DNA of 19,519 nucleotides from a bacterium UBP3_UBA6266 (GTDB taxonomy: Bacteria; Auribacterota; UBA6266): NCBI GenBank assembly GCA_002440765.1, contig DJVC01000042.1:16235-35753 (forward strand), in the 5' to 3' direction. Of this stretch, positions 7,157-14,371 are shown piece after piece (position 1 is the stretch's first letter; the number at the start of each line of letters is the position of its first letter). Made by a program: the position numbers and the translations under genes. Below the pieces are notes generated by a model, which worked only from the letters and a program-made list of their open reading frames with translations, did no database searches and had not been told where the DNA came from.

Positions 7157-8464
7157 TTATCGGACAAGGGTAAAATCGGATGCCGCTTTTTTGATTTTTT
7201 CAACGGCTGAGACAGATTCCTGCCTTACCCTGATATTTTGATCGGTAGCCAGGGCCGACAAAGGAATTAGCGCGCTTGAGTCCCCGATGTCCCCCAACGC
7301 TTTTGCGGCTCCCCACCTGACATTACTATGGGGGTCTTTCAAAGCCTTTATCAGCAATTTAACACCGTCACTGCCTGTTTTTCCTAAAGTTTCCGCCGCA
7401 TTTGTCTGAATGGAAGAATCATCCTCTTTTAACTTTTCCAGCAATACAAGGATCAGAGGTTTTACGGCAGAATCTCCAATCTCAATCAAAGCATTAGCGG
7501 ATGCTATCTGCACAGCGCTGCTTTTATCATTTTCAACTTTTTCTATCAACTGGTCTATAGACTTTTTATCTTTCATTTTACCAAGGGCGACAGCGGCCTG
7601 TTCCCTTACCTTTTCATTTTTGTCATTCAACGCCGCCATAACATAAAGCGCTGTCTTTTCATCTTTTATATCGCCCAAAGCTTTTAAAGAGGCGACTCTC
7701 TCATTCACATCCGCGCTTTTCAGCTTCTCCAGACAAACATTTCCCGCGCTTTTCCCTATTTTCCCCAAAGCCAGAGCCGCCGCATCTCTTATCTCATCAA
7801 TATCATCGGAAAAAAGCTGAGCTATATCATCCACCGCGTCTTCATCGCCTATTTCTCCAAGCGCGCGGACAGCTTCTTCTCTTATATACCTGTCATCGTT
7901 TGAAAGAAGCTTTTCAAGCGGACCAACCGCGTCTTCGGATTTTAAAGAGGCAAGGGCCTTCGCGGATTCAAGGACAACATACCTGTCTTTCCCCGATAAA
8001 TTCCTTATGAGAGGCCTTGTTCCTCTTTTATCTCCCAGCTGCCCGAGAGCATAAGAGGCAGCCCCCCTGACATACCAGTCTTTATCATCAAGAAGTCTCA
8101 GTAACGGGGAGACAGCCCTCTGTTCTCCTATCTCCCCCAGGGCTTTGGCCGCTTCCCACCTCACGTACCTGTCTTCATCCTTTAAATTTTCAATGATATA
8201 TTTTACCGCACGCCCGTCTTTAAGCTGTCCCAATGAATGAATAGCCGCTCCTTTGACCCTCCAGTCTTTGTCGTCGAGGAGCAGGATAAGAGGCTTTACG
8301 GCCCTCCTGTCAGCTTTATTCCCGAGTTCTACCGCGGCTTCATAACGGACATCGCTGTTCCTGTCCCCTAACTGTCCTATCAAACCGGACACTTCGTCCG
8401 CCGGCAAACTTGAAGAAAACAGGATGAAAAAAACAGTAAGAAATATTTTCAGGATTTTTAGCAT
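7157..8464 (-). CDS. Secreted PBS-lyase-type HEAT-repeat protein
   Basis: A 435-residue protein. Residues 1-22 form a signal peptide (Lys at 3 and 6, hydrophobic core IFLTVFFILFSSS, cleavage likely after SLPA), so the product is exported, probably to the periplasm. The rest is a nearly continuous array of about 13 HEAT units of 31 residues with the motif D..VR..AA.ALG.IGD..AV..L...L. Residues 64-121 and 126-183 are closely similar at a 62-residue offset (DDKDWRVKGAA and DDKDWYVRGAA), indicating an internal duplication of a two-repeat block. No catalytic domain is visible; such arrays bind proteins. Its ATG overlaps the pyrF stop (TGATG). It interrupts the pyr operon yet has no evident link to pyrimidine synthesis, so its function is unknown. 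Confidence 0.85.
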   Translation of the reverse strand: MLKILKIFLTVFFILFSSSLPADEVSGLIGQLGDRNSDVRYEAAVELGNKADRRAVKPLILLLDDKDWRVKGAAIHSLGQLKDGRAVKYIIENLKDEDRYVRWEAAKALGEIGEQRAVSPLLRLLDDKDWYVRGAASYALGQLGDKRGTRPLIRNLSGKDRYVVLESAKALASLKSEDAVGPLEKLLSNDDRYIREEAVRALGEIGDEDAVDDIAQLFSDDIDEIRDAAALALGKIGKSAGNVCLEKLKSADVNERVASLKALGDIKDEKTALYVMAALNDKNEKVREQAAVALGKMKDKKSIDQLIEKVENDKSSAVQIASANALIEIGDSAVKPLILVLLEKLKEDDSSIQTNAAETLGKTGSDGVKLLIKALKDPHSNVRWGAAKALGDIGDSSALIPLSALATDQNIRVRQESVSAVEKIKKAASDFTLVR

Positions 8465-9156
8465 CAGATTTCGCCGAGAATTTTATCAGCGGCTTCCACG
8501 GGATCAGGCGCAGACGTAACCGCTCTGCCGATGACTATATAATCAGCCCCTTTGTTAAAAGCAATTTCCGGGGTTACTATTCTTTTCTGGTCATCCGCGG
8601 AAGTCCCGACCGGCCTGATACCGGGAGTCAGGACAATAAAATCCCTGCCGCATTCCTTCTTTATTATATCTATCTCTTTTGCCGAAGCCACAACTCCGTC
8701 CAGTCCGGACTCTTTAGCGAGATTTGCCAGACGCAGGACCTGTTCTTCAACTTTTCTTTCAACCCCTGTTTCATACAGGTCATCAAAAGACATACTCGTA
8801 AGCACCGTAACACCGAGGACAATGGGAGAAGGTTTATGATTTTTCGCCGCTTTAACGGCTTCCTCCATCATCTTCCTGCCGCCGGAAGCATGCACATTAA
8901 ATATTTTAACTCCGAGCGAGCACGCCGAAACCGCCGAGCCCCTGACAGTGTTCGGGATATCGTGGAATTTAAGGTCTAAAAATACATCTGCCCCGAGAGA
9001 AGCGATTTTTTTAACGACAGCGCCGCCGTATTTGGTGAATAACCGGCTCCCCACCTTGAAAAAATTTATTTTTCCCTTTAACTTCCTGACAAGTGACAGC
9101 GCTTCTGTATCGCTGTCAAAGTCAAGCGCGATAATTATCCTGTCTTTTCTGTTCAA
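8464..9156 (-). CDS. pyrF: Orotidine-5'-phosphate decarboxylase
   Basis: A 230-residue TIM-barrel enzyme that decarboxylates OMP to UMP, the last de novo step. Seen: ALDFDS at 10-15 with the first catalytic Asp, NFFKVG at 31-36, the core catalytic motif DLKFHDIPNTV at 61-71 (Asp61, Lys63, Asp66), GVTVLTSM at 115-122, LTPGIRP at 176-182 (phosphate binding) and YIVIGRAVT at 206-214. The start is a TTG overlapping the pyrD stop (TTGA) with GGAG ten bases upstream; no ATG or GTG fits the family N-terminus, so the rare start is likely genuine. It is coupled to pyrD before it and to the HEAT gene after it. Confidence 0.92.
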   Translation of the reverse strand: MNRKDRIIIALDFDSDTEALSLVRKLKGKINFFKVGSRLFTKYGGAVVKKIASLGADVFLDLKFHDIPNTVRGSAVSACSLGVKIFNVHASGGRKMMEEAVKAAKNHKPSPIVLGVTVLTSMSFDDLYETGVERKVEEQVLRLANLAKESGLDGVVASAKEIDIIKKECGRDFIVLTPGIRPVGTSADDQKRIVTPEIAFNKGADYIVIGRAVTSAPDPVEAADKILGEI

Positions 9157-10070
9157 CGTATGGCAACTCCGATTAATTCTTTAACGGAAGATATACTATT
9201 CTCCGCTAAATATTTTCCGAATCCGTCAATAATCTCAGGCATTATAAAGGGATTGTAAAAATTGGCCGTACCGACCTGGACTGCGCTTGCGCCGGCCATA
9301 ATGAATTCAAGAGCGTCTTCGAAACATTCAATCCCGCCTACCCCGATTATATCAGCGCCTGTGGCTTTTTTCACTTCATATACCATTCTCAGCGCTATCG
9401 GCTTTATCGCGGGCCCGCTAAGGCCGCCCGTGCAATTGGGAAGCAGGGGTTTCCTGTTGTTTATATCTATAGACATCCCTTTAACCGTATTAATCAATGT
9501 TAACGCATCCGCACCTGAATCGATGCAGGCCCGGGCAATCTCGACTATATCCGTGACATTGGGCGAAAGTTTCGCTATTAATACGCGTTTATACTTTTTT
9601 CTTACGGACTTAATCACGCCGGACGCGGTATCAGCCCTGACCCCGAAAGCAATCCCGCCTTTACTGACATTCGGACAGGAAATATTAACTTCAACAGCCG
9701 AAACATCTTTTTCGGCGTCAAGCCGCTCCGCGATTGCGGCATAGTCATCAATACTCCCTCCGGCTATATTGGCAATTACCACGCATTTGTTGTCTTTTAA
9801 AAACGGGAGTTTTTCCGAGATGAATTTTTCAATGCCCACATTCTGGAGCCCCACGGAATTAAGCATTCCCGCGGGCGTTTCGGCGATCCTGGGAGGTTCG
9901 TTTCCATGCCGCGGCTCAACCGTCGTCCCTTTAACGACTACAGCGCCTAATTCACCGGGATTATAAAATTCAGCATATTCTTCACCGTAACCCCATGTTC
10001 CCGACGCGGGCATAACCGGGTTTTTTAATTTCAATCCCCCGGCTTCAGTGGATATATCAATCTTCTTCAA
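9153..10070 (-). CDS. pyrD: Dihydroorotate dehydrogenase, class 1B catalytic subunit
   Basis: A 305-residue FMN-binding TIM-barrel enzyme oxidising dihydroorotate to orotate. The catalytic base is a cysteine, in VNISCPNV (Cys132), which marks a class 1 enzyme. The adjoining pyrK makes it class 1B, a PyrD2K2 heterotetramer passing electrons to NAD. Other blocks are PASGTWGYGEEY (21-32), VVKGTT with flavin-contacting Lys47, NSVGLQN (71-77), GGLSGPAIKPIAL (215-227), IIGVGGIECFEDALEFIMAG (241-260) and QVGTANF. It starts at a TTG with GGAG ten bases upstream; no in-frame ATG lies between the pyrK stop and this point. The class 1B form is soluble and cytoplasmic. Confidence 0.93.
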   Translation of the reverse strand: MKKIDISTEAGGLKLKNPVMPASGTWGYGEEYAEFYNPGELGAVVVKGTTVEPRHGNEPPRIAETPAGMLNSVGLQNVGIEKFISEKLPFLKDNKCVVIANIAGGSIDDYAAIAERLDAEKDVSAVEVNISCPNVSKGGIAFGVRADTASGVIKSVRKKYKRVLIAKLSPNVTDIVEIARACIDSGADALTLINTVKGMSIDINNRKPLLPNCTGGLSGPAIKPIALRMVYEVKKATGADIIGVGGIECFEDALEFIMAGASAVQVGTANFYNPFIMPEIIDGFGKYLAENSISSVKELIGVAIR

Positions 10071-10097
10071 TATAAGTATTCTCCAAATTAATGAATA

Positions 10098-10892
10098 TCA
10101 AAAAACAACTTTTAAGCCGTCAAAAACAGGCCCTTCTTTGCATACTCTCTGATATTCTTCTTTGCCGCCGGCCCGTATTTTAACAACACATCCAAGGCAC
10201 GCTCCCATCCCGCAGCCCATCCTTTCCTCAAGAGACACGAAAATCCTCATTTTGTTTTCCCCGGCAAAAGCCGACAGAGACTTAAGCATGGGCCTGGGGC
10301 CGCACGCGCAAATGATTTTTTCGTCCCTGATTATTTCCCCGATTTTTCCGGTTACATTCCCTCTGCTGCCCAGGCTGCCGTCATCGGTACATACAAAAAC
10401 ATTCCGCAAAACAGATTTGAATTCATTGATAAAATACGCCTCATCCTTGTTTTTAAAACCGAGGACCAGAGAAGTTTTCTCATTATTCCGAAGTTTCTTC
10501 GCGAGAAAATACAGAGGAGCGGCGCCTAATCCCCCACCCGCGAGCAAGACAGGCTCTTTCACTGCCTGAAATCCTTTTCCGAGAGGGCCCATCACGGAAA
10601 TTTTATCTCCCTTACTTAACCCGGAAAGATACAATGTGCCTTTTCCTTTAACCTTAAATATCAATTTAACGGTATCGGCATCCGCGTCAGCTATGCAGAG
10701 GGGTCTGGGAAGAATGGTTCTTTTCTGTGTTTTGGGAATAATATATACAAACTGCCCGGGTTCAGACTTTGATAACTGGGCTGATGAACTTATTTCAACC
10801 AGAAAAGTCCCTTTAACTATTTCATTAATATTTATTACTTCTCTCAGGCCGAAGAATATCTTCTCGCTGCTAAGTTTTTCACGGGAGTTCAT
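10098..10892 (-). CDS. pyrK: Dihydroorotate dehydrogenase electron-transfer subunit (FAD, 2Fe-2S)
   Basis: A 264-residue flavoprotein of the ferredoxin reductase type. It carries electrons from PyrD's FMN through a 2Fe-2S cluster and FAD to NAD. FAD-binding RPLCIAD is at 63-69 and MGPLGKGF at 101-108. The nucleotide-binding GGGLGAAPLYFLAKKL is at 119-134 and CGPRPML at 197-203. The cluster ligands sit in MGCGMGACLGC and in VCKEGPVF (Cys227, 232, 235, 251). I chose the ATG at 10892, which overlaps pyrC by 14 nt. A TTG eight codons upstream (10916) is possible but no ribosome-binding site supports it. The spacing of GGCGGA to the ATG is longer than usual, so exact start confidence is moderate. 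Confidence 0.9.
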   Translation of the reverse strand: MNSREKLSSEKIFFGLREVININEIVKGTFLVEISSSAQLSKSEPGQFVYIIPKTQKRTILPRPLCIADADADTVKLIFKVKGKGTLYLSGLSKGDKISVMGPLGKGFQAVKEPVLLAGGGLGAAPLYFLAKKLRNNEKTSLVLGFKNKDEAYFINEFKSVLRNVFVCTDDGSLGSRGNVTGKIGEIIRDEKIICACGPRPMLKSLSAFAGENKMRIFVSLEERMGCGMGACLGCVVKIRAGGKEEYQRVCKEGPVFDGLKVVF

Positions 10893-12162
10893 TATAAGCA
10901 ATTTTTCCGCCGACAATGGTTAAAACGGGTTTACCTTTTAAATCCCATCCGATAAAAGGGGAGTTTTTGCTCTTTGAATAAAAATCATCTGTTTTTACCG
11001 TCCAGTTTTTCTCCGTATCAATAACGGTAAAATCAGCATCCGCCCCCTCAGACAGGTGTCCCTTATCTTTAAAGTTCAGTATCTTCGCGGGATTCAGGCT
11101 GTATCTCTCCGCGATTTGCGTCAGGTTTAAGATTTTCCTGTGGTAAAGATGCGTAAATGTAAGCCCGACCGAAGTCTCAAGGCCGATTATACCAAAAGGA
11201 GCAAAATCGAATTCCACATCCTTTTCATGCTGGACATGCGGCGCATGGTCTGATGCAATCGCGTCAATTACACCTTCCTCCAACCCCCTGATAACAGCTT
11301 TGCGGTCTTCTTCCGTCCTCAGCGGAGGCTTCATCTTGAAGTTAGTGTTAAAACTTTTAAGGTATGAATCGGACAGAGTAAAGTAATGGGGCGCTGTTTC
11401 CGCCGTAACTTTTAAGCCTTTCTTCTTGGCTCTTCTTATTAAATCAACGGCTCCGGCAGTGCTTATATGGGCTAAATGAACATGAGAACCCGTCATCTCG
11501 CTCAAGATAATATCCCTGGCAACAATAATATCTTCGGACGCGGCAGGAATCCCTTTCAGCCCGAAACGCACGGAATTCTCGGAAAAATTCATAACGCCGT
11601 CGCCCGAAAGATTAAAATCTTCACAGTGGTCAATCACCGGAATCCCGAACATCGAGGAATATTCAAGCACCCTTCTCATCAAATTGCTGTTCATCACGGT
11701 ATTCCCGTCATCCGACAATGCAACCGCGCCTGCTCTTTTCAGGGAACCCACTTCTGTTATATCTTCTCCGGCCCTTCCTCTGGATACGCATGCGACAGGA
11801 AACACATTTACAACACCATTCGCCCTCGCCTGGGCATATATTAACTCAACTATCCCCTCGTTATCCACGGGAGGTTCGGTATTGGGCATACAAACAACAG
11901 AGGAAAAACCGCCGTGGGCGGCGGCAAGCGTGCCTGTTTCAATAGTTTCCTGGTCTTCCCTGCCGGGTTCCCTTAAGTGGACATGCATATCTATAAAACC
12001 CGGGAATACCACGCGCCCATTCAAATCTATTACCTTACAGCCGGACCCTTTCAGCGATTTTCCTCTCTGGACCACTTTTCCGTTTTCGGCAAGAATGTCC
12101 AGTTTTTCATCAATATTATTTTTAGGGTCTATAAGGCGACCGTTTTTAAGGAGCAGTTTCAC
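10879..12162 (-). CDS. pyrC: Dihydroorotase, type I (PyrC)
   Basis: A 427-residue metal-dependent amidohydrolase that cyclises carbamoyl-aspartate to dihydroorotate. Metal and active-site motifs are intact: [10 protein letters not shown] at 58-67 (His60, His62), CMPNTEP at 91-97, the LSDDGN loop at 149-154 supplying the bridging Asp typical of this subfamily, DHCED at 178-182, HLAHIST at 229-235, and the catalytic Asp in [10 protein letters not shown] at 300-309. It starts with GTG overlapping the pyrB stop (GTGA); AAGG lies seven bases upstream. All ligands are present, so it should be active rather than one of the inactive PyrC-like homologues that accompany PyrB in some bacteria. Confidence 0.93.
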   Translation of the reverse strand: MKLLLKNGRLIDPKNNIDEKLDILAENGKVVQRGKSLKGSGCKVIDLNGRVVFPGFIDMHVHLREPGREDQETIETGTLAAAHGGFSSVVCMPNTEPPVDNEGIVELIYAQARANGVVNVFPVACVSRGRAGEDITEVGSLKRAGAVALSDDGNTVMNSNLMRRVLEYSSMFGIPVIDHCEDFNLSGDGVMNFSENSVRFGLKGIPAASEDIIVARDIILSEMTGSHVHLAHISTAGAVDLIRRAKKKGLKVTAETAPHYFTLSDSYLKSFNTNFKMKPPLRTEEDRKAVIRGLEEGVIDAIASDHAPHVQHEKDVEFDFAPFGIIGLETSVGLTFTHLYHRKILNLTQIAERYSLNPAKILNFKDKGHLSEGADADFTVIDTEKNWTVKTDDFYSKSKNSPFIGWDLKGKPVLTIVGGKIAYNELP

Positions 12163-13106
12163 ATTATACCTTTACCTTTTCTGCCGCCGGTAACAAGGAA
12201 GAAAACAGCCATCCTGACCGCCAGCCCGTTCGTCACCTGGTCAAGGATTACGGAAAAAGGACCGTCCGCGACCGATGCCGACATCTCAACTCCCCTGTTA
12301 ATAGGGCCCGGGTGCATGATGATAGCATCTTTTTTTATTTTTTTTACTCTTCTTTCATCAAGACCATAAAGGTCCGAATACTCTCTCAGTGAAGGGAAAA
12401 GATTTTTTTTCTGGCGCTCTTTCTGTATCCTGAGCATATTTATCACATCCATATCGCCTATTATATCGTCAAAGTTATGAGAGATTTTCGCGCCCATGGA
12501 TTCAAAATGTTTCGGGACAAGTGTTGTCGGCCCTACAAGTATCACTTCGGCCCCCAGTTTCGTAAGTCCCCAGATGTTGGAACGGGCAACCCGGCTGTGC
12601 AGTATATCCCCCACAATCGCGACTTTCAGGTTTTCAATCCTGCCTTTTTTCTGCCTTATGGTAAAAATATCCAGAAGACCCTGCGTCGGATGTTCATGCG
12701 CCCCGTCCCCGGCATTGACAACCGAAGCCTCAAGGATTTTCGAAAGCATATGCGCGGAACCGGGGACAGAATGTCTCATCACAAGTATATCTATTTTATA
12801 AGCGGCCAGATTTTTCACGGTATCTATCAGTGTTTCCCCTTTAGTAAGGCTGCTGCCTGAAGTCGAAACATTGATAATGTCCGCGCTCATTCTTTTTTCC
12901 GCGAGTTCGAAAGATGTTTTCGTCCTGGTGCTCGGTTCAAAAAAGAGGTTAACAACCGTTTTCCCCCTTAAAACAGGGACTTTCTTTATCGCGCGGGTTG
13001 ATATCTCGTAGAAGGACTTGGAAGTATCAAGGATATGGATAATTTCATCGGCGGTTAATTCCTCCAGCCCGAGCAAATCTTTCCTTTTCCATACAAACTT
13101 ATTCAT
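12159..13106 (-). CDS. pyrB: Aspartate carbamoyltransferase catalytic subunit
   Basis: A 315-residue enzyme condensing carbamoyl phosphate with aspartate, the committed step. The carbamoyl-phosphate site [13 protein letters not shown] is at 55-67. The mobile SSLTKGE loop is at 85-91, RHSVPGSAH at 111-119 and [10 protein letters not shown] at 133-142, and the aspartate-binding [10 protein letters not shown] is near residues 265-275. No regulatory pyrI is nearby, and the next gene encodes an intact PyrC; that resembles unregulated catalytic trimers or PyrB-PyrC assemblies (inference). The ATG overlaps pyrR by 8 nt and has GGAGAGG before it. It encodes the first pathway enzyme in the operon; carAB is absent from the window. 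Confidence 0.94.
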   Translation of the reverse strand: MNKFVWKRKDLLGLEELTADEIIHILDTSKSFYEISTRAIKKVPVLRGKTVVNLFFEPSTRTKTSFELAEKRMSADIINVSTSGSSLTKGETLIDTVKNLAAYKIDILVMRHSVPGSAHMLSKILEASVVNAGDGAHEHPTQGLLDIFTIRQKKGRIENLKVAIVGDILHSRVARSNIWGLTKLGAEVILVGPTTLVPKHFESMGAKISHNFDDIIGDMDVINMLRIQKERQKKNLFPSLREYSDLYGLDERRVKKIKKDAIIMHPGPINRGVEMSASVADGPFSVILDQVTNGLAVRMAVFFLVTGGRKGKGIM

Positions 13107-13644
13107 CTCGCCTCTCCAATGTAACCTTGTCCTCCACCTTATCGGTTTCCTCCAAATACAGCGTTATTTTCTCATCCTTTGCCGTAGGAACATTTTTTCC
13201 CACATAATCGGCTTTTACAGGAAGTTCCCTGTGCCCCCTGTCAATAAGCACCGCAAGTTCTATTTTTTTCGGCCGGCCGAAATCCATTAACGCGTTCAAA
13301 GCCGCCCTTACGGTCCTGCCGGAGTAAATGACATCATCCACTAAAATCACAACCTTATCCGTAAGGTCATCGTTAATCTCCGTGCTGTGGACCACCGGCT
13401 GTTCGTCAATCCTGTCAAGATCATCCCGGTAAAAAGTTATATCGAGTATTCCAAACGGTATTTCCCGCTTTGTAATCGCCGAAAGCTTGCTCAAGAGCCT
13501 TTCAGCAAGCTGGACTCCCCGCGTTCTCACGCCGACAATCACAATATCCTCCGCTTTTTTGTTTTTCTCTATAATCTCATGGGCCATTCTGGTGATAACC
13601 CTTGAGATATCTTCCTTATCCATAATTTTTATAATCACGGCCAT
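13099..13644 (-). CDS. pyrR: Bifunctional pyr operon regulator / uracil phosphoribosyltransferase PyrR
   Basis: A 181-residue type I phosphoribosyltransferase fold protein. The PRPP-binding signature [20 protein letters not shown] is centred near residues 97-116, and [14 protein letters not shown], at about 37-50, is typical of PyrR rather than Upp. In known cases PyrR binds UMP or UTP and then an RNA hairpin in the pyr leader, promoting termination or blocking translation. It can also show uracil phosphoribosyltransferase activity. A matching RNA hairpin and terminator lie directly upstream, so the gene is first in the operon it controls. The ATG has GGGAG upstream, placed just after the terminator T-run. 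Confidence 0.93.
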   Translation of the reverse strand: MAVIIKIMDKEDISRVITRMAHEIIEKNKKAEDIVIVGVRTRGVQLAERLLSKLSAITKREIPFGILDITFYRDDLDRIDEQPVVHSTEINDDLTDKVVILVDDVIYSGRTVRAALNALMDFGRPKKIELAVLIDRGHRELPVKADYVGKNVPTAKDEKITLYLEETDKVEDKVTLERRDE

Positions 13645-13661
13645 AAAAGTCTCCCGGAAAC

Positions 13662-13697
13662 AAAAAAAATCCCCTCCTGTAATCTCATACGGAGAGG
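13662..13697 (-). terminator. Intrinsic terminator of the pyr attenuator
   Basis: On the minus strand CCTCTCC (13691-13697) pairs with GGAGGGG (13671-13677) in a 7-bp stem with one G-U. Inner GTA/TAC pairing (with one bulged A) extends the stem and shortens the loop. The stem is followed by A and eight T residues (13662-13669). It ends 17 nt before the pyrR ATG and so sits in the leader, where it would cut transcription before the first gene. Confidence 0.85.
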
Positions 13698-13720
13698 TCT
13701 AATAACAGTATAATCTTCAT
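13685..13720 (-). CDS. Putative 11-residue leader peptide in the pyr attenuator
   Basis: An ATG at 13718-13720 is preceded by GGGAG at an ideal distance and opens an 11-codon frame, MKIILLLDLSV, ending in TGA within the loop of the terminator hairpin. The frame covers the whole 5' arm of the terminator. A ribosome translating it would keep that arm from pairing, as in the E. coli pyrBI leader. Its Shine-Dalgarno directly abuts the PyrR-binding hairpin, so PyrR could hide it. There is no homology evidence at this length, and it could be chance. Confidence 0.45.
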   Translation of the reverse strand: MKIILLLDLSV

Positions 13721-13726
13721 TTTTTC

Positions 13727-13764
13727 TCCCTTTCCGGCCTCACAGGACCGGTTTAAAAGGTTAA
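13727..13764 (-). promoter_or_regulatory. PyrR-binding RNA hairpin (anti-antiterminator)
   Basis: Read on the minus strand, a lower CCTTT/AAAGG stem encloses a 5'-side purine-rich bulge, then a CCGG/CCGG stem, then TCC-TGTGA-GG. The core GGTCCTGTGAGGCC fits the known PyrR recognition pattern (UCCNGNGAGG in a hairpin with a one-sided bulge). It lies between the promoter and the terminator in front of pyrR itself. Binding of PyrR with UMP or UTP would stabilise it and favour the terminator. Confidence 0.85.
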
Positions 13765-13775
13765 TTTTCTGTGTA

Positions 13776-13804
13776 ACGATACCGTACCATAACCGTTTTG
13801 TCAA
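13776..13804 (-). promoter_or_regulatory. Sigma70-type promoter of the pyr operon
   Basis: A perfect TTGACA -35 (13799-13804) is followed after exactly 17 bp by TATCGT (13776-13781). The predicted start is near 13769, giving a leader of about 125 nt that holds the PyrR hairpin and attenuator. The -35 box begins only 12 bp past the stop of the upstream secreted-protein gene, with no terminator between, so read-through from upstream would also meet the attenuator. Confidence 0.85.
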
Positions 13805-13816
13805 GCTGATTTATTG

Positions 13817-14353
13817 TTAAATCTGTATCTGTTTCGAAAGGAATTCATCAAAAAAAACCCTGCCTGAAGGATTCTTCTCTTCGTTAATCACATAACCCAA
13901 AACCCTTAATTTCACCGTATTCTTCGGAGCTTTATCCGATACTGCCATTTCTTTGTATTTACTGCTACCGCTGACTTTTTCGCTGTCCCAGCCCTGAATG
14001 ATATTGCCTTTTTCATTCAACGCTTCCACTCTGAGAAAAGCTTTTGCTCCGGTGAGGTCTGCCGTCTTTACATAAACCCTGACCACAAATTCCTTATTCT
14101 CCGCATACACGATATCCTGAAAAACAGCATTGGATTCCCCCCGTCCGGGATTTGACGGGCCCATGGAAACATCAATAACAGCGGCATGCGTTCCGAAATA
14201 AACATCTTCTCCGGAATCGGTTATATCCCAGTGGCCGTAACATACCCATTCCCGGAAATCGCCGGATTCAAAACTGTTGTTGGAAATATCTAATTGCTGG
14301 GAAAACGCAAGGGGAGCAAGAAGAAAAACACAAAGGAAGCATATCTTTTTCAT
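13817..14353 (-). CDS. Secreted protein with carbohydrate-binding-like beta-sandwich
   Basis: A 178-residue exported protein. Residues 1-18 are a signal peptide (KK, then CFLCVFLLAPLAFS, cleavage before QQ). The mature part begins with NNSFESGDFREW, the usual first strand of galactose-binding-like or CBM domains. It continues with alternating hydrophobic beta strands, including FVVRVYVKTADLTG and AFLRVEALNEKGN, and ends with GRVFFDEF, a common last strand of such domains (often with a calcium-site Asp). No catalytic domain is attached, so it is probably a ligand-binding protein; the ligand is unknown. AAGGAG ten bases upstream supports the ATG. It follows manA by 18 nt and closes the upstream gene string. 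Confidence 0.7.
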   Translation of the reverse strand: MKKICFLCVFLLAPLAFSQQLDISNNSFESGDFREWVCYGHWDITDSGEDVYFGTHAAVIDVSMGPSNPGRGESNAVFQDIVYAENKEFVVRVYVKTADLTGAKAFLRVEALNEKGNIIQGWDSEKVSGSSKYKEMAVSDKAPKNTVKLRVLGYVINEEKNPSGRVFFDEFLSKQIQI

Positions 14354-14371
14354 TCTAATCTACTCCTTTTT

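Noticed and set aside
7157..8464. CRISPR-like or other DNA repeat array
   Set aside because: Periodicity here comes from protein HEAT repeats in one open frame. Copies are diverged and have no regular spacer structure.
9262..9744. 160-residue plus-strand ORF opposite pyrD
   Set aside because: It is fully antisense to a motif-complete pyrD, has Ser/Ile/Pro-rich low-information content, and no ribosome-binding site or family motif. It is a shadow frame.
11684..12193. 169-residue plus-strand ORF opposite pyrC and the pyrB end
   Set aside because: Antisense to intact, motif-bearing pyrC. Its composition looks like a shadow of the conserved gene and no family is recognisable.
13099..13644. pyrR as a plain uracil phosphoribosyltransferase (upp)
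   Set aside because: The length, the [14 protein letters not shown] motif and the PyrR-binding RNA element directly upstream favour PyrR.
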